DNA from: an uncultured Pelagibacteraceae bacterium
GTDB lineage: Bacteria; Pseudomonadota; Alphaproteobacteria; Pelagibacterales; Pelagibacteraceae
Direction of reading: 5' to 3'
NCBI GenBank assembly: GCA_902603555.1
Contig: CACKVD010000003.1
Location: 1 to 64,000, forward strand
Length of the DNA stretch: 64,000 bases
Made by a program: the position numbers and the translations under genes. The notes below the pieces were generated by a model. The model made no database searches and had not been told where the DNA came from. It saw nothing but the letters and a program-made list of their open reading frames with translations. Shown here in pieces: positions 17,847 to 26,837 of the stretch. Each line of letters begins with the position of its first letter. The first letter of the stretch is position 1.

Positions 17847-18115
17847 TAACCTCCTCCGATAGGAGGTATAATACCAATCTTTTGATTTTTTGTGATTTTA
17901 TAATTGTCGCTAATTATTTCATTATTTTCAGAACAAAAAGCAGAAGATTTTACAACTTTGATAAAACTCTCATTACCTTTGAAATTTTTATATATGTATT
18001 TAATGATTTCGTTCCTTAAATCATCTACTGAAGCTTTATCTTGAACTTCAATCTCTAAATGCTCGTTATCACTTAAATCTCTACTTGCTCCAAATAGTTC
18101 TAGTTTGATTTTCAT
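17846..18115 (-). CDS. moaD: molybdopterin synthase sulfur carrier MoaD
   Basis: 89-aa ubiquitin-fold sulfur carrier. The C-terminus is IPPIGGG, giving the terminal Gly-Gly needed for adenylylation and thiocarboxylation, and the N-terminus MKIKLELFGASRDL fits the family. No MoeB-like activating enzyme is encoded within this window. It overlaps both neighbours by a single base. Confidence 0.92.
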   Translation of the reverse strand: MKIKLELFGASRDLSDNEHLEIEVQDKASVDDLRNEIIKYIYKNFKGNESFIKVVKSSAFCSENNEIISDNYKITKNQKIGIIPPIGGG

Positions 18116-19266
18116 TAATTGGTTTTTTTAATTTTATCGTAAACCATTTTTTTCCAATTATAATTTCTATACAATGAACTAACTACTATTATTCTTTTAT
18201 TATCTAAATCGATTAATATTTGCTGACCTGCAAATCCACTCAATCCTAAAATTTTTCTTGTCTTATCAATTCCAAAAATATCAAAATGGATTTGGCCACC
18301 ATATGATTTTGTATAAAGACCTACATCAGTTGCATGTTTTGTATTATCTTTTTTTTGAACTCTATTCTCGTAAATAGTTTTTAAATATTTACCAGCACAA
18401 GTATCATTGTGCCAATCATCCATCATTGTTTTGGCTATTCTTAAATAATCATATCTATCTGCATAAAAAGAGTATCTTCCAGAAACAAAATCTTCATATT
18501 TTAAATATTTTCTAGATTTTTGAAATTGAACATTGTTTTTAACTCCAACATGTTCATTGAATACTTTATGTAATAATTTATCCCAATCATTACCAGCCTT
18601 ATGTTTTACATAATTCATAATTACATTAGTGGTCAAGGCACTATAATTGTAAATTAATTTACTTTTTTCTGTACCTCTTAAATATTTATTCATTACCTTA
18701 ACTAAACCAATGACGTTTACATTTTCTTCTTTCTTTTCACCTTTGATCCTATTGTCAGAACCAACATTTCTTCTTTCACCAACCCATTTTTGGTCTCCAC
18801 CTTTCATATTTAAAAGATCAAGTAGTACTGCGTCTTCGTAAAGAGTGTTTTTAATTAATGGCCAATCATTCAATTTTACATTTACGCTATCAATGTAACC
18901 TTCACAAATTGCGTGTCCTGTTACATAAGACACTAAACTTTTACCCATTGAATGTGATGGTAATAAACCATCAAGTATTGTGTGTCCGCTGCTAACTTTT
19001 TTAGGAATATCAGACACATCAATAACAATTTTATCGTTCTCAAATAACAAATAACTAATTATTCCTGTATTTTTGTTATTTTTAAATTCTTTTAGAACGT
19101 CTTTATCTTCTCTTAAATTTGATTGAAATTTATAATGACTTTCTGAACCTTTAATTACCCATCCGCTATATTCTAAAAGAGGATAATCCCAAGTATTTTT
19201 ACTTTTTTTTGCGTAAGCAGTAGTTGAAAATATTAAGATAAAAATAAATATAAAAAAATTTTTCAT
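18115..19266 (-). CDS. exported serine hydrolase, beta-lactamase class C/esterase-like
   Basis: 383-aa protein with a clear signal peptide (MKNFFIFIFILIFSTTAYA). The SxxK nucleophile motif is SMGK at residues 106-109 (HSMGKSL), and the second catalytic element is probably YNYSALTTN, where class C enzymes have YxN. The third KTG-like element is not obvious (SYGGQIHF). Acts in the periplasm on an ester or amide of unknown identity. It is embedded between thioesterase and moaD in the Moco operon with one- and four-base overlaps. Confidence 0.75.
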   Translation of the reverse strand: MKNFFIFIFILIFSTTAYAKKSKNTWDYPLLEYSGWVIKGSESHYKFQSNLREDKDVLKEFKNNKNTGIISYLLFENDKIVIDVSDIPKKVSSGHTILDGLLPSHSMGKSLVSYVTGHAICEGYIDSVNVKLNDWPLIKNTLYEDAVLLDLLNMKGGDQKWVGERRNVGSDNRIKGEKKEENVNVIGLVKVMNKYLRGTEKSKLIYNYSALTTNVIMNYVKHKAGNDWDKLLHKVFNEHVGVKNNVQFQKSRKYLKYEDFVSGRYSFYADRYDYLRIAKTMMDDWHNDTCAGKYLKTIYENRVQKKDNTKHATDVGLYTKSYGGQIHFDIFGIDKTRKILGLSGFAGQQILIDLDNKRIIVVSSLYRNYNWKKMVYDKIKKTN

Positions 19267-19733
19267 TTTTTAATTTTAGATGAAAATTTTAAATTTTCAC
19301 TATTAAACTTAGATTTATTCTTATTAATAAATTCATCCATTAACTTGACTTTTTCATCCTCAAATTCTGCAACCTTTCTTTCATTAAGGTCTACATACAA
19401 AGCTAGAATTTCAATTGTTGAGGCTAGATATTTTTTTTCTTTATGTATCATTTCTATTTTATATTGAAGTCGTTTTTTATCATGATCAAAATAAACACAG
19501 TTAATATTAACTTCATCATTTAGTTGGAGTTCTTGATTGTAAGTTATATGAGATTCTACAATCATCGTGCTTTTCTTAGTTGTCTTTGCAGAGTGTTCAC
19601 CCATTTTAAACATATTATTTAGAGTATCAGCACCATATTTATCAAACATTAAAAGATAATATGAAACATTCATATGATCGTTATAATCAATCCAATCTTT
19701 GATAACTTTTTGAGAACTTAAATAAACAGACAT
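19263..19733 (-). CDS. hotdog-fold acyl-CoA thioesterase
   Basis: 156-aa 4HBT-type protein: IDYNDHMNVSYYLLMFDKYGADTL is the typical start with the catalytic Asp/His region, followed by ESHITYNQELQLNDEVN and a long beta-strand IEILALYVDLNERKV. Such proteins hydrolyse acyl-CoA or betainyl-CoA thioesters; the YNDHMN form recalls thioesterases linked to carnitine and betaine metabolism. Its position inside the Moco operon (4-base overlap downstream, 6-base gap to moaC) is unusual. Confidence 0.8.
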   Translation of the reverse strand: MSVYLSSQKVIKDWIDYNDHMNVSYYLLMFDKYGADTLNNMFKMGEHSAKTTKKSTMIVESHITYNQELQLNDEVNINCVYFDHDKKRLQYKIEMIHKEKKYLASTIEILALYVDLNERKVAEFEDEKVKLMDEFINKNKSKFNSENLKFSSKIKK

Positions 19734-19739
19734 TAAATA

Positions 19740-20285
19740 TTAAAAAATATTTTTAAGAAATTCAGGTAATCCATCTGGATTAGTCCACAATTCACTTTTT
19801 CCACCTTCTTTAATTAATAACTTCACGTTATCTATTTTTAGATGTGGATTTACTATTTTACTTAAATCATAAATAGTTATTAAAGCAGCGTTAACACCCA
19901 TTATAGCCTCCATCTCAACACCAGTTTTAGCAACTGCTGAAACAACACAGAAGACCTCTAATGAATTATCAACTTCATTCATGATAATTTTTGTTGCAGT
20001 GTGATCAATTGGTAGTGGGTGACAAAGTGGAATTAATTCACTTGTTTTTTTAACACCTAATACAGCTGATACTTCCGCTAATGTAATAGGATCACCTTTA
20101 GGCATTTTTTTATTTTTAATTAAATCAAAAACTTCTTTTCCAACATAAATTTTACCTGAAGCTAAAGCTCTACGAAATGTTTCTTTCTTAGATGAAACAT
20201 CAACCATATTAAAAGAATTTTTTTGAAAAATTTCTTTCGCCCAATCTTTAAGTTCTTCTTGATTTATAACTTTTAACTTTGTCAT
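19740..20285 (-). CDS. moaC: cyclic pyranopterin monophosphate synthase MoaC
   Basis: Converts the MoaA product to cyclic pyranopterin monophosphate. 181 aa, slightly long for MoaC. Seen: ELIPLCHPLPIDH with the catalytic residues, VKTGVEMEAIMGVNAALITIYD (near-universal active-site segment), and IKEGGKSELW at the C-terminus. One-base overlap with moaA upstream. Confidence 0.94.
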   Translation of the reverse strand: MTKLKVINQEELKDWAKEIFQKNSFNMVDVSSKKETFRRALASGKIYVGKEVFDLIKNKKMPKGDPITLAEVSAVLGVKKTSELIPLCHPLPIDHTATKIIMNEVDNSLEVFCVVSAVAKTGVEMEAIMGVNAALITIYDLSKIVNPHLKIDNVKLLIKEGGKSELWTNPDGLPEFLKNIF

Positions 20286-21277
20286 TAACCGCCTGTTGTA
20301 GATAAATTTTTAGTTAAACCCGTTTCACCTAGTTCTAAATAATGCGACTCTTTTTTAAATTTCATTTGTCCAAGTATTAGATCTTGCAATTCATTAATTT
20401 GATCATCCTTTTGCAATAAATGTCTAATACTTATACCTGTATTTCCAAACAAACATAATCTTAGATCACCTCTAGAGGTAATTCTTAGACGATTACAAGT
20501 TCTACAAAAATCTTTTGAATAAGGAGCTATAATTCCAAATTTCCCTCTATAGTCTGGATTTATGTAATTTAAAGAGGGTCCAGCATCCTTTCCAAAAGTT
20601 TGATAAATCCAATTATTTTTATCCAGATATTCTTTAAAGATTTTAGAGGAAACATGATACTTATTAAAATAATTTAAATTATCCCCAGTTCGCATTAATT
20701 CTATATATCTAAAATCTACTTTATTTTTTTTAATGAAATTTGCCCAAGTATCAAAATCTTTTTCAGATGTGTTGATATTCTTTAAAAGTACAGCATTAAC
20801 CTTTATATTATCAAAATTTAAATCTTGTAGATTTTGAATTCCCCTAAGAATTTCAGACAGTCTATCGTGGCCAGTTATAGTTTTAAAAGTATTTCTATCA
20901 AGACTGTCAATACTTATATTGATACCATTTAAACCACTATCAACTAGCATTTTAGCTTTTTCATCCAAATGATAACCGTTTGTTGTAATTACAACTTTTT
21001 TAATTTCAGCTTCGTTCTTTAAAATCTTAATAATTTCAAAAAAGTCTTTTCTTACTGTTGGCTCTCCTCCAGTAAGTCTAATTTTTTGTACACCTAATTT
21101 TGAGAAAACTTTTGATAATCGTTTTATCTCATCCAAGTGAAGAAATTTTCTATTATCTTTTTTATCAACTTGATAACCGTTTGGTAGACAATAACCACAC
21201 TTAAAGTTACAGACATCGGTAATTGATAGTCTTATATATGGAAATGTTCGTCCAAAAGAGTCTTTTAAAATTTGCAT
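20285..21277 (-). CDS. moaA: GTP 3',8-cyclase MoaA
   Basis: Radical-SAM enzyme for the first step of Moco synthesis. 330 aa. The SAM cluster is CNFKCGYC (CxxxCxxC) near residue 23, the second cluster is FCRTCNRLRITSRGDLRLCLF, and the protein ends in the functionally required Gly-Gly (LSTTGG). RLTGGEPTVRKDF is intact. First gene of the eight-gene moa-msr operon; the upstream hairpin at 21320-21355 separates it from the GYD-domain gene. Confidence 0.95.
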   Translation of the reverse strand: MQILKDSFGRTFPYIRLSITDVCNFKCGYCLPNGYQVDKKDNRKFLHLDEIKRLSKVFSKLGVQKIRLTGGEPTVRKDFFEIIKILKNEAEIKKVVITTNGYHLDEKAKMLVDSGLNGINISIDSLDRNTFKTITGHDRLSEILRGIQNLQDLNFDNIKVNAVLLKNINTSEKDFDTWANFIKKNKVDFRYIELMRTGDNLNYFNKYHVSSKIFKEYLDKNNWIYQTFGKDAGPSLNYINPDYRGKFGIIAPYSKDFCRTCNRLRITSRGDLRLCLFGNTGISIRHLLQKDDQINELQDLILGQMKFKKESHYLELGETGLTKNLSTTGG

Positions 21278-21319
21278 TTAAAAATGATAACACAATCAAT
21301 TTTAACATGCACTAATTAT

Positions 21320-21355
21320 GAAATTACTTCCAGTCCGTAACTGGAAGTTAATTTC
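21320..21355 (-). terminator. hairpin downstream of the GYD-domain gene
   Basis: GAAATTACTTCCAG and CTGGAAGTTAATTTC pair as a 14-bp stem with a single-base bulge around a 7-base loop. It lies 11 bases past the stop of the minus-strand GYD gene and before moaA on the same strand. It lacks a long U tract, but is likely the transcription end or 3' stabilising structure for the GYD mRNA. Confidence 0.65.
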
Positions 21356-21366
21356 TTAAAGTTTTC

Positions 21367-21684
21367 TTACTGCCCTGGTGCTTTATAACCAATTTTACTA
21401 GCTTTTGCTGTAGCTTTACCAAAGTCAATTGCTTCCAAGATTGTTAAATTATCAACTGCTCCTGAAGCTTCTACTACTAATTTGATAGCAGCAAAATCAT
21501 CAAAACTTGGTACATCTGTTACAACTATAAAATCATAAGAACCTCTTACTATATCCATGCTGTGCATAGTGCCACCCATTGCTTCAGTAAGTTGTTTTAC
21601 AATAGCTTTTCTATCACTTGATGGATCTTTAAGAAATCCTTGAAAAGCTTTTGCAGTGTAATTACCCATTATGTATGCTTTCAT
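21367..21684 (-). CDS. GYD domain protein
   Basis: 105-aa soluble protein of the GYD family, a dimeric alpha/beta fold of unknown role. The signature GSYDFIVVTDVPSFDDFAAIKLVVEASG is present. An AGGAG site lies 7-8 bases before the ATG, suggesting good expression. A strong hairpin follows the stop. The gene is divergent from the aldehyde dehydrogenase gene at 21789. Confidence 0.85.
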   Translation of the reverse strand: MKAYIMGNYTAKAFQGFLKDPSSDRKAIVKQLTEAMGGTMHSMDIVRGSYDFIVVTDVPSFDDFAAIKLVVEASGAVDNLTILEAIDFGKATAKASKIGYKAPGQ

Positions 21685-21788
21685 ATTATACTCCTTTTTT
21701 ATAATCTAAATGCTATCATCGTTCTTAAAATATTTGATGTGTAAAAATTACATAGTAGACACAACTTATTGTAATGTTAGATTGAGAA

Positions 21789-23231
21789 ATGTACGAAAAA
21801 TTTGGACAATTTATCGATGGAAAGTGGTCACCTTCATCTAACGGAGAAACCTACGAAGTTATTAATCCTGCTACAGAAGAAGTTTTAGGTAAAGCTTCTA
21901 AAGCTTCTCCAGACGATGTTGATAGAGCATTAAAGTCAGCTGAAAAAGGATTACAAATTTGGAAAAAAACTGCGCCATGGCAAAGAGCTTATATTATCCG
22001 GCGAATTGCCGACAAGATGAGAGAAAAACAAGATGTTCTTGCAAAATGGATGACATTAGAAGTTGGAAAACCTTTGGCTGAAGCAAAAGGTGAAATTTCA
22101 GGAGCTGCAGATATTTTTGAATGGAATGCTGAAGAGACAAAAAGAATTTTTGGTCAGACTGTAGAAAGTAGATTTGAGGATACTAGAGTGCATGTTTATT
22201 ATCAACCAGTCGGCGTTGTTGCTGCATTGTCTCCATGGAATTTTCCAGCTGTATTGTCAGCAAGAAAAATTTCTACGGCATTAGCAGCGGGTTGTTCTGT
22301 TATTATAAAACCAGATGTGATTACTCCTGGTGTTGTGATGGAGATGGTAGATATCTGCCGAGAAAGTGGGGTACCTCCAGGTGTGGTTAATCTTTTATCA
22401 GGAGATCCTCCAAGTATAGCGCAGCAGTTAATTGCATCTGATATAGTAAAAAAAATTTCAATTACAGGTTCATCAAGAGTAGGAAAATTAATATTAAAAC
22501 AAGCTGCAGATAAAGTTCAAAGAGTAACAATGGAGCTTTCAGGTCATTCACCTTTTATTGTTTTTGATGATGCAGATATAAAAAAAGCCGCAGACATGGC
22601 AATTGCTGCAAAGTTTAGAAATAATGGGCAAGTGTGTATTTCACCAAATAGATTTTATATTCATGAAAGTAAAAAGAATGAATTTGTAAATTTGTTTGTA
22701 GACAAAACAAAGAAATTAAAAATTGGCAATGGAATGGATGCTGATACTCAGTTAGGTCCTCTTACAACTCAAAAAAGATTAAACGAAGTTGAAGAATTAG
22801 TTGAAAAGACAAAACAAGAGGGAGCAAAAGTTTTATTGGGTGGCAAAAGACCTGCAGGATTTAACAAAGGTTTTTATTATGAACCTACAATATTTGATAA
22901 TGTAAAAGATGATTATACCATAATGAAACAAGAACCTTTTGGACCTCTAGTTCCAATGCTTTCTTTTAAATCTTTTGATGAAGTTATAGAAAGAGCTAAT
23001 AATCATGAACTTGGTTTATGTAGTTATGTTTGTACAAATTCTATGGAAAAAGCTCATTTAGCTTCAGAACAATTAGAAACTGGAACGGTAGGGGTTAACA
23101 CGGGCATGATTGCAATAGCGGAGGCTCCTTTTGGAGGAATTAAGCAAAGTGGCTATGGCAGAGAAGGTGGTTCCAATGCGATTAAAGATTATCTAAATGT
23201 TAAATACACTCATTTAGGAATTAAAGGTTAA
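21789..23231 (+). CDS. NAD(P)-dependent aldehyde dehydrogenase (succinate-semialdehyde dehydrogenase-like)
   Basis: 480-aa ALDH superfamily enzyme. Seen: SPWNFPAVLSARK, KPDVITPG, ITGSSRVGK, the catalytic glutamate in MELSGHSPFIVFDD (a variant of the common ELGGK), the catalytic cysteine in NNGQVCISPNRF, and EPFGPLVPM. Length and motifs resemble GabD-type enzymes, but the substrate could be another semialdehyde or betaine aldehyde. It is the first gene of a plus-strand run with ccdA (11-base gap) and the flavoprotein. Confidence 0.88.
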   Translation: MYEKFGQFIDGKWSPSSNGETYEVINPATEEVLGKASKASPDDVDRALKSAEKGLQIWKKTAPWQRAYIIRRIADKMREKQDVLAKWMTLEVGKPLAEAKGEISGAADIFEWNAEETKRIFGQTVESRFEDTRVHVYYQPVGVVAALSPWNFPAVLSARKISTALAAGCSVIIKPDVITPGVVMEMVDICRESGVPPGVVNLLSGDPPSIAQQLIASDIVKKISITGSSRVGKLILKQAADKVQRVTMELSGHSPFIVFDDADIKKAADMAIAAKFRNNGQVCISPNRFYIHESKKNEFVNLFVDKTKKLKIGNGMDADTQLGPLTTQKRLNEVEELVEKTKQEGAKVLLGGKRPAGFNKGFYYEPTIFDNVKDDYTIMKQEPFGPLVPMLSFKSFDEVIERANNHELGLCSYVCTNSMEKAHLASEQLETGTVGVNTGMIAIAEAPFGGIKQSGYGREGGSNAIKDYLNVKYTHLGIKG

Positions 23232-23242
23232 TCTTAATTAAA

Positions 23243-23950
23243 ATGATTGAATTATTCGTAGCTTTTGGAGCAGGGTTAATAAGTTTTTTATCTCCTTGTG
23301 TCCTGCCTTTAATTCCTGGATATATATCTTACATTTCAGGAAATTCGTTAAGTGAATTAATTGAAAAAAAAAATGTAAATTTAACACCAATAATTTTATT
23401 TACATTGGGTTTCTCAATTATTTTTATTATTTTTGGAGCTGCTTCAACGTTTTTAGGTCAAGTATTACTTCAAAATTCATATGAACTAAGAATAGCTGCT
23501 GGATTATTAATAGTCATTTTTTCCCTACATATTATTGGAATAATAAATATAAAATTTTTAAATTACGAAAAAAGAATTGAAACAAAGACAAATACAAATT
23601 TTTATAGCCCCATATTAATTGGTATGGCTTTTGCGTTTGGATGGACACCTTGTATAGGACCTATCTTAGGATCAATCTTGGTTTTAGCGGCCACTGAAGA
23701 AAGTATTAATAAAGGTATTTTACTTCTGATTTCATATTCATTGGGATTAGCTTTACCCTTTGTTTTATCCGGTTATTTAATACAAAAGTTTTTAATATTT
23801 TCTAAAAATTTTAAAAAGAATATTAATTTAGTGTCTAAAATTGGTGGAATTATACTATTAATTACCGGTGTTTTAATATTAACTAACCAATTACAAGCTC
23901 TGGGATATTATTTATTAAATATTTTTCCATTCTTACAAAATTTTGGATAA
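23243..23950 (+). CDS. ccdA: CcdA-type thiol-disulfide transmembrane transporter
   Basis: 235-aa inner-membrane protein with six hydrophobic helices that passes reducing equivalents from cytoplasmic thioredoxin to the periplasm, for cytochrome c maturation or thiol repair. The two redox cysteines are in the pseudo-symmetric motifs LSPCVLPLIPGY and WTPCIGPILGS. Length matches CcdA rather than the larger DsbD. Confidence 0.92.
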   Translation: MIELFVAFGAGLISFLSPCVLPLIPGYISYISGNSLSELIEKKNVNLTPIILFTLGFSIIFIIFGAASTFLGQVLLQNSYELRIAAGLLIVIFSLHIIGIINIKFLNYEKRIETKTNTNFYSPILIGMAFAFGWTPCIGPILGSILVLAATEESINKGILLLISYSLGLALPFVLSGYLIQKFLIFSKNFKKNINLVSKIGGIILLITGVLILTNQLQALGYYLLNIFPFLQNFG

Positions 23951-23958
23951 TTATAATT

Positions 23959-24540
23959 ATGAAAATTTACCAAATTGATTCAAGTGCAAGAAAAGATGGC
24001 TCAACTTCAAGAGCTTTGGCAAAAAAACTTTTGGATAAAATAAAAAAACCTGATGATGAAGTTATTTATAGAGATCTAAATGATGAAATGGTTTTTGTGT
24101 CTAATTTGACAGAGTCAGGAATGAAAATAGATCCAAAAGATCAAACAGAAACACATAAAAAAATGTTCAAACTTTCAGATACACTTGTAAATGAATTGAA
24201 AGAGAGTGATATTATAATTATTTCTGCTCCAATTTATAATTATGGACCTCCAGCAACTTTAAAAGCCTGGTCGGATCTTGCAGCAAGAGTAGGGGAAACT
24301 TTTAGATTTAAACCAAATGGAAGAAGGGAAGGGTTACTAAAAAATAAGAAAGCTTATCTAGTAATTACTTCGGGTGGGACAAAACTAAATAGCAATGAGG
24401 ATTTTCTTACTCCTTGGCTGAAGTTTATTTTAAATTTTTTTGGTATAGAAAAGGTTGATGTAGTAAGTGCTGATCAAATGTCCCTAGATTATGAAAAATC
24501 AATAAAAGAAGCTGAGAAACAGATAGAAAATTTATCTTAA
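23959..24540 (+). CDS. FMN-dependent NADH-quinone/azo reductase (AzoR-like)
   Basis: 193-aa flavodoxin-fold protein. The FMN phosphate loop is SSARKDGSTSRALAK, the second flavin loop is APIYNYGPPATLKAWSD, and the third is ITSGGTKLNS. These match AzoR/FMN-dependent NADH:quinone oxidoreductases, which reduce quinones or azo compounds by two electrons. It is convergent with the oxygenase gene, overlapping by 4 bases. Confidence 0.86.
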   Translation: MKIYQIDSSARKDGSTSRALAKKLLDKIKKPDDEVIYRDLNDEMVFVSNLTESGMKIDPKDQTETHKKMFKLSDTLVNELKESDIIIISAPIYNYGPPATLKAWSDLAARVGETFRFKPNGRREGLLKNKKAYLVITSGGTKLNSNEDFLTPWLKFILNFFGIEKVDVVSADQMSLDYEKSIKEAEKQIENLS

Positions 24541-25637
24541 TAATTAAATTTTCTTTTTAAATGTTTAAGCCTTCCCTCAGTGCTATCATAATCAATATAA
24601 CATCCCTGAAGAAAACGATTTCCCTCATTAGCATCATAAGTGGTTCTGCCATGTAACAATCTATAGTTATCCATCATTAACAGATCACCTGGAAGAAGTT
24701 TAAATTCTATTCTATAATTTTCTGAATTATAGAGTTCAGATATTTTTTTTCTTGCAGAATAAAATAAATCTAATTTTTCTTTATCAATTAATGGGACAAA
24801 ATCTAATCTTGGACTAAAACGTACTTGTTTGAAATTACCGTTTTCATCTAACTGAATCATTTCAGCCCAATCTTCTAAAATCACACTTTCATCAATAAAT
24901 TGAAAACGTATTTTTACCTCGGTTAAAATTTTATAATATTCTGGAAAATCTTTTTTTAGTTTCTCAGAAACAGTATATCCATCAACTAGAGTTGATAAAC
25001 CACCCGTTACTTCATTTTTTATACAATGAAGCATTTGAATACATGGCACAGGATTTCTGTATGGATTGTCAGTATGTGGAGCCAATGGTAAAGATGTATA
25101 AGCTAAGTCATTTGGATTTGGTTTTGATTTTACATTAAAAAATTCACCAAAGTTTGTACGTCTCACACTTCCTATAGAATTTGCAAAGTTTATAATAAAA
25201 TTATTTTTTGTTGGTACATTTTTAAAGATTACAAAACCATATTGATAAAAATTAATCAAGGCTTTGTACATTTCATCTGTTTCAAATAAATTTTCTTTGA
25301 ATTTGAAAGTATTTTGATCTTTAAATGAAGAGTCCCATTTTATTTTTTCAATTTGTTTAACATCATTAATATTTGAGAATTCTTTTAAAATATCAATTAT
25401 AGCAATTTTTGTTGAAGTCCCGTCATTGAATTTAATTTCTAAAAAATTACTATTTAAACTTAAATCTTTAATTTGAATGTTTTCTTGTAATTGAGTTGGG
25501 TCAAATAATCTTTGATGAGTAGACTTATCAACAAAGTTTTCTCCGTTTACTCTTTCTCTAAGCCAAAACGGGTGGATCTCTTTTTTAAGACCCTTACTTT
25601 CAAAAAATACCTTGTTATCTTTTAACTCTAATTTCAT
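24537..25637 (-). CDS. gamma-butyrobetaine hydroxylase-like 2-oxoglutarate dioxygenase
   Basis: 366-aa Fe(II)/2OG oxygenase with the two-domain layout of gamma-butyrobetaine or trimethyllysine hydroxylases: an N-terminal GBBH-like domain (HPFWLRERVNGENFVD, QRLFDPTQL) and a C-terminal TauD domain. Iron ligands are HTD in LAPHTDNPYR and the distal His in YRLLHGRT; the 2OG arginine is in NRFLQGCYIDYD. The zinc-binding cysteines normally found in the N-domain (WLRDNC..C form) are missing. Probable role: hydroxylation of a trimethylammonium compound; substrate unproven. Confidence 0.85.
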   Translation of the reverse strand: MKLELKDNKVFFESKGLKKEIHPFWLRERVNGENFVDKSTHQRLFDPTQLQENIQIKDLSLNSNFLEIKFNDGTSTKIAIIDILKEFSNINDVKQIEKIKWDSSFKDQNTFKFKENLFETDEMYKALINFYQYGFVIFKNVPTKNNFIINFANSIGSVRRTNFGEFFNVKSKPNPNDLAYTSLPLAPHTDNPYRNPVPCIQMLHCIKNEVTGGLSTLVDGYTVSEKLKKDFPEYYKILTEVKIRFQFIDESVILEDWAEMIQLDENGNFKQVRFSPRLDFVPLIDKEKLDLFYSARKKISELYNSENYRIEFKLLPGDLLMMDNYRLLHGRTTYDANEGNRFLQGCYIDYDSTEGRLKHLKRKFNY

Positions 25638-25702
25638 GTATTTTTAAATCATTATTTAAAATTTTGCTTTAATCAATAGTAATAAAATAGTATTAGAACG
25701 TT

Positions 25703-26506
25703 GTGCAAATTTTAAAATCATCAGATTATAAACTTTATTCTAAATTCATTGAAAATTTAGCTAAGAAATTAACTAGATTTTATTACTCTAAATTAAACAA
25801 ACCCTTTAAAGTATCGAATAAACTTAGAAGTGGTTATGACCCCGTGACAACTGCGGATAAGGCTTTTGAACGATTCATCAGAAATGAGATTAAAAAAAAG
25901 TTTCCAAGTCACCAAATTATAGGTGAAGAATTTGGTTATAAAAAAACTAAAAGTGATTATTCATGGGTTATTGATCCTATCGATGGAACTCGATCATTTG
26001 TGATAGGAAATCCAACTTGGAGCAACTTAATATCTTTAAATTATAAAGGTAATCCAGTCGTAGGTCTTGCAAATTTTCCAATTCTTAAAAAGTTTTATTT
26101 TAATACTTCTTATAATTCCGCGTATGTTTCAGAAAATGGAAAGAAAAAGAAAATACTTGTTAACCAGAAAGCAACTTATTCTAAAATGAAATTAACTGCA
26201 GCTTTTCACGGCAGCCTGTCATTAAATAAACAAAAAAAAATTCCTCAAATTTTGAGAAGGATGCAATTTCCCTGCTCGGATGCTTTAAGTTATTCTCATT
26301 TTGCTGAGGGCAAACTTGATGTTGTTATTCAATGTGGAAACAAAATTTGGGATATTCATGCTTTAATACCAATTATTGAGGCTGCAAAAGGGATTGTCTC
26401 GACTTGGAAAAATTATGATGCTAAGAAAGCTGGAAATATTATTTGCTCAGCTAATAATAGTTTACATAAAAAAATGCTTAAAATTTTAAAACCAGTTTCT
26501 AGCTAG
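25703..26506 (+). CDS. hisN: histidinol-phosphatase, inositol-monophosphatase family
   Basis: 267-aa Mg2+-dependent phosphatase starting with GTG. Metal motifs: GEEFGYK and DPIDGTRSFVIGNPTWSNLISL; the third is CGNKIWDIHALIPIIEAAKG. The GTRSF...GNPTW form is the alphaproteobacterial HisN signature rather than that of plain inositol monophosphatase, so the likely job is dephosphorylation of histidinol phosphate. hisI is also in the window (62.8 kb) but unlinked. Overlaps the convergent SMR gene by 8 bases. Confidence 0.83.
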   Translation: MQILKSSDYKLYSKFIENLAKKLTRFYYSKLNKPFKVSNKLRSGYDPVTTADKAFERFIRNEIKKKFPSHQIIGEEFGYKKTKSDYSWVIDPIDGTRSFVIGNPTWSNLISLNYKGNPVVGLANFPILKKFYFNTSYNSAYVSENGKKKKILVNQKATYSKMKLTAAFHGSLSLNKQKKIPQILRRMQFPCSDALSYSHFAEGKLDVVIQCGNKIWDIHALIPIIEAAKGIVSTWKNYDAKKAGNIICSANNSLHKKMLKILKPVSS

Positions 26507-26834
26507 TTTTACCCAAGGTATTTAAAAGAATTACACCAATAATTATTAAACTAATTCCAATAATCCCATAAAGATTTGGAATTTGCTGATATTTAAAAAC
26601 ACCAAACAGTGTTACTGCTGTTATGGTTAAACCTCCATATGTCGCGTATGTAAAACCAACTGGGATAATATTCATTGCTTTAGATAAACAAAAAATACAA
26701 GCAACTATAGATATGATACAAAAAATAGTTGGTCCAATTATTGTGAATCCATTAGTAGATTTTAAAAAACCATTTGAAGTTATTCCTAGAATGATCGCTA
26801 AAGCCAAAAAGATATAACCAGATAAATTTACCAT
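26499..26834 (-). CDS. SMR-like transporter, subunit B (catalytic Glu missing)
   Basis: 111-aa protein with four hydrophobic helices, the size and layout of EmrE-type small multidrug resistance proteins, and SMR landmarks KSTNGFT, IPVGFTYATYGG and LIIIGVILLNTLGK. Aligning the conserved lysine (K25 here, K22 in EmrE) places Gly17 where EmrE has the proton- and drug-binding Glu14. It should not work as a standard proton antiporter unless another residue substitutes. Paired with a paralogue 3 bases upstream, as in heterodimeric SMR pairs. Confidence 0.78.
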   Translation of the reverse strand: MVNLSGYIFLALAIILGITSNGFLKSTNGFTIIGPTIFCIISIVACIFCLSKAMNIIPVGFTYATYGGLTITAVTLFGVFKYQQIPNLYGIIGISLIIIGVILLNTLGKTS

Positions 26835-26837
26835 AAA

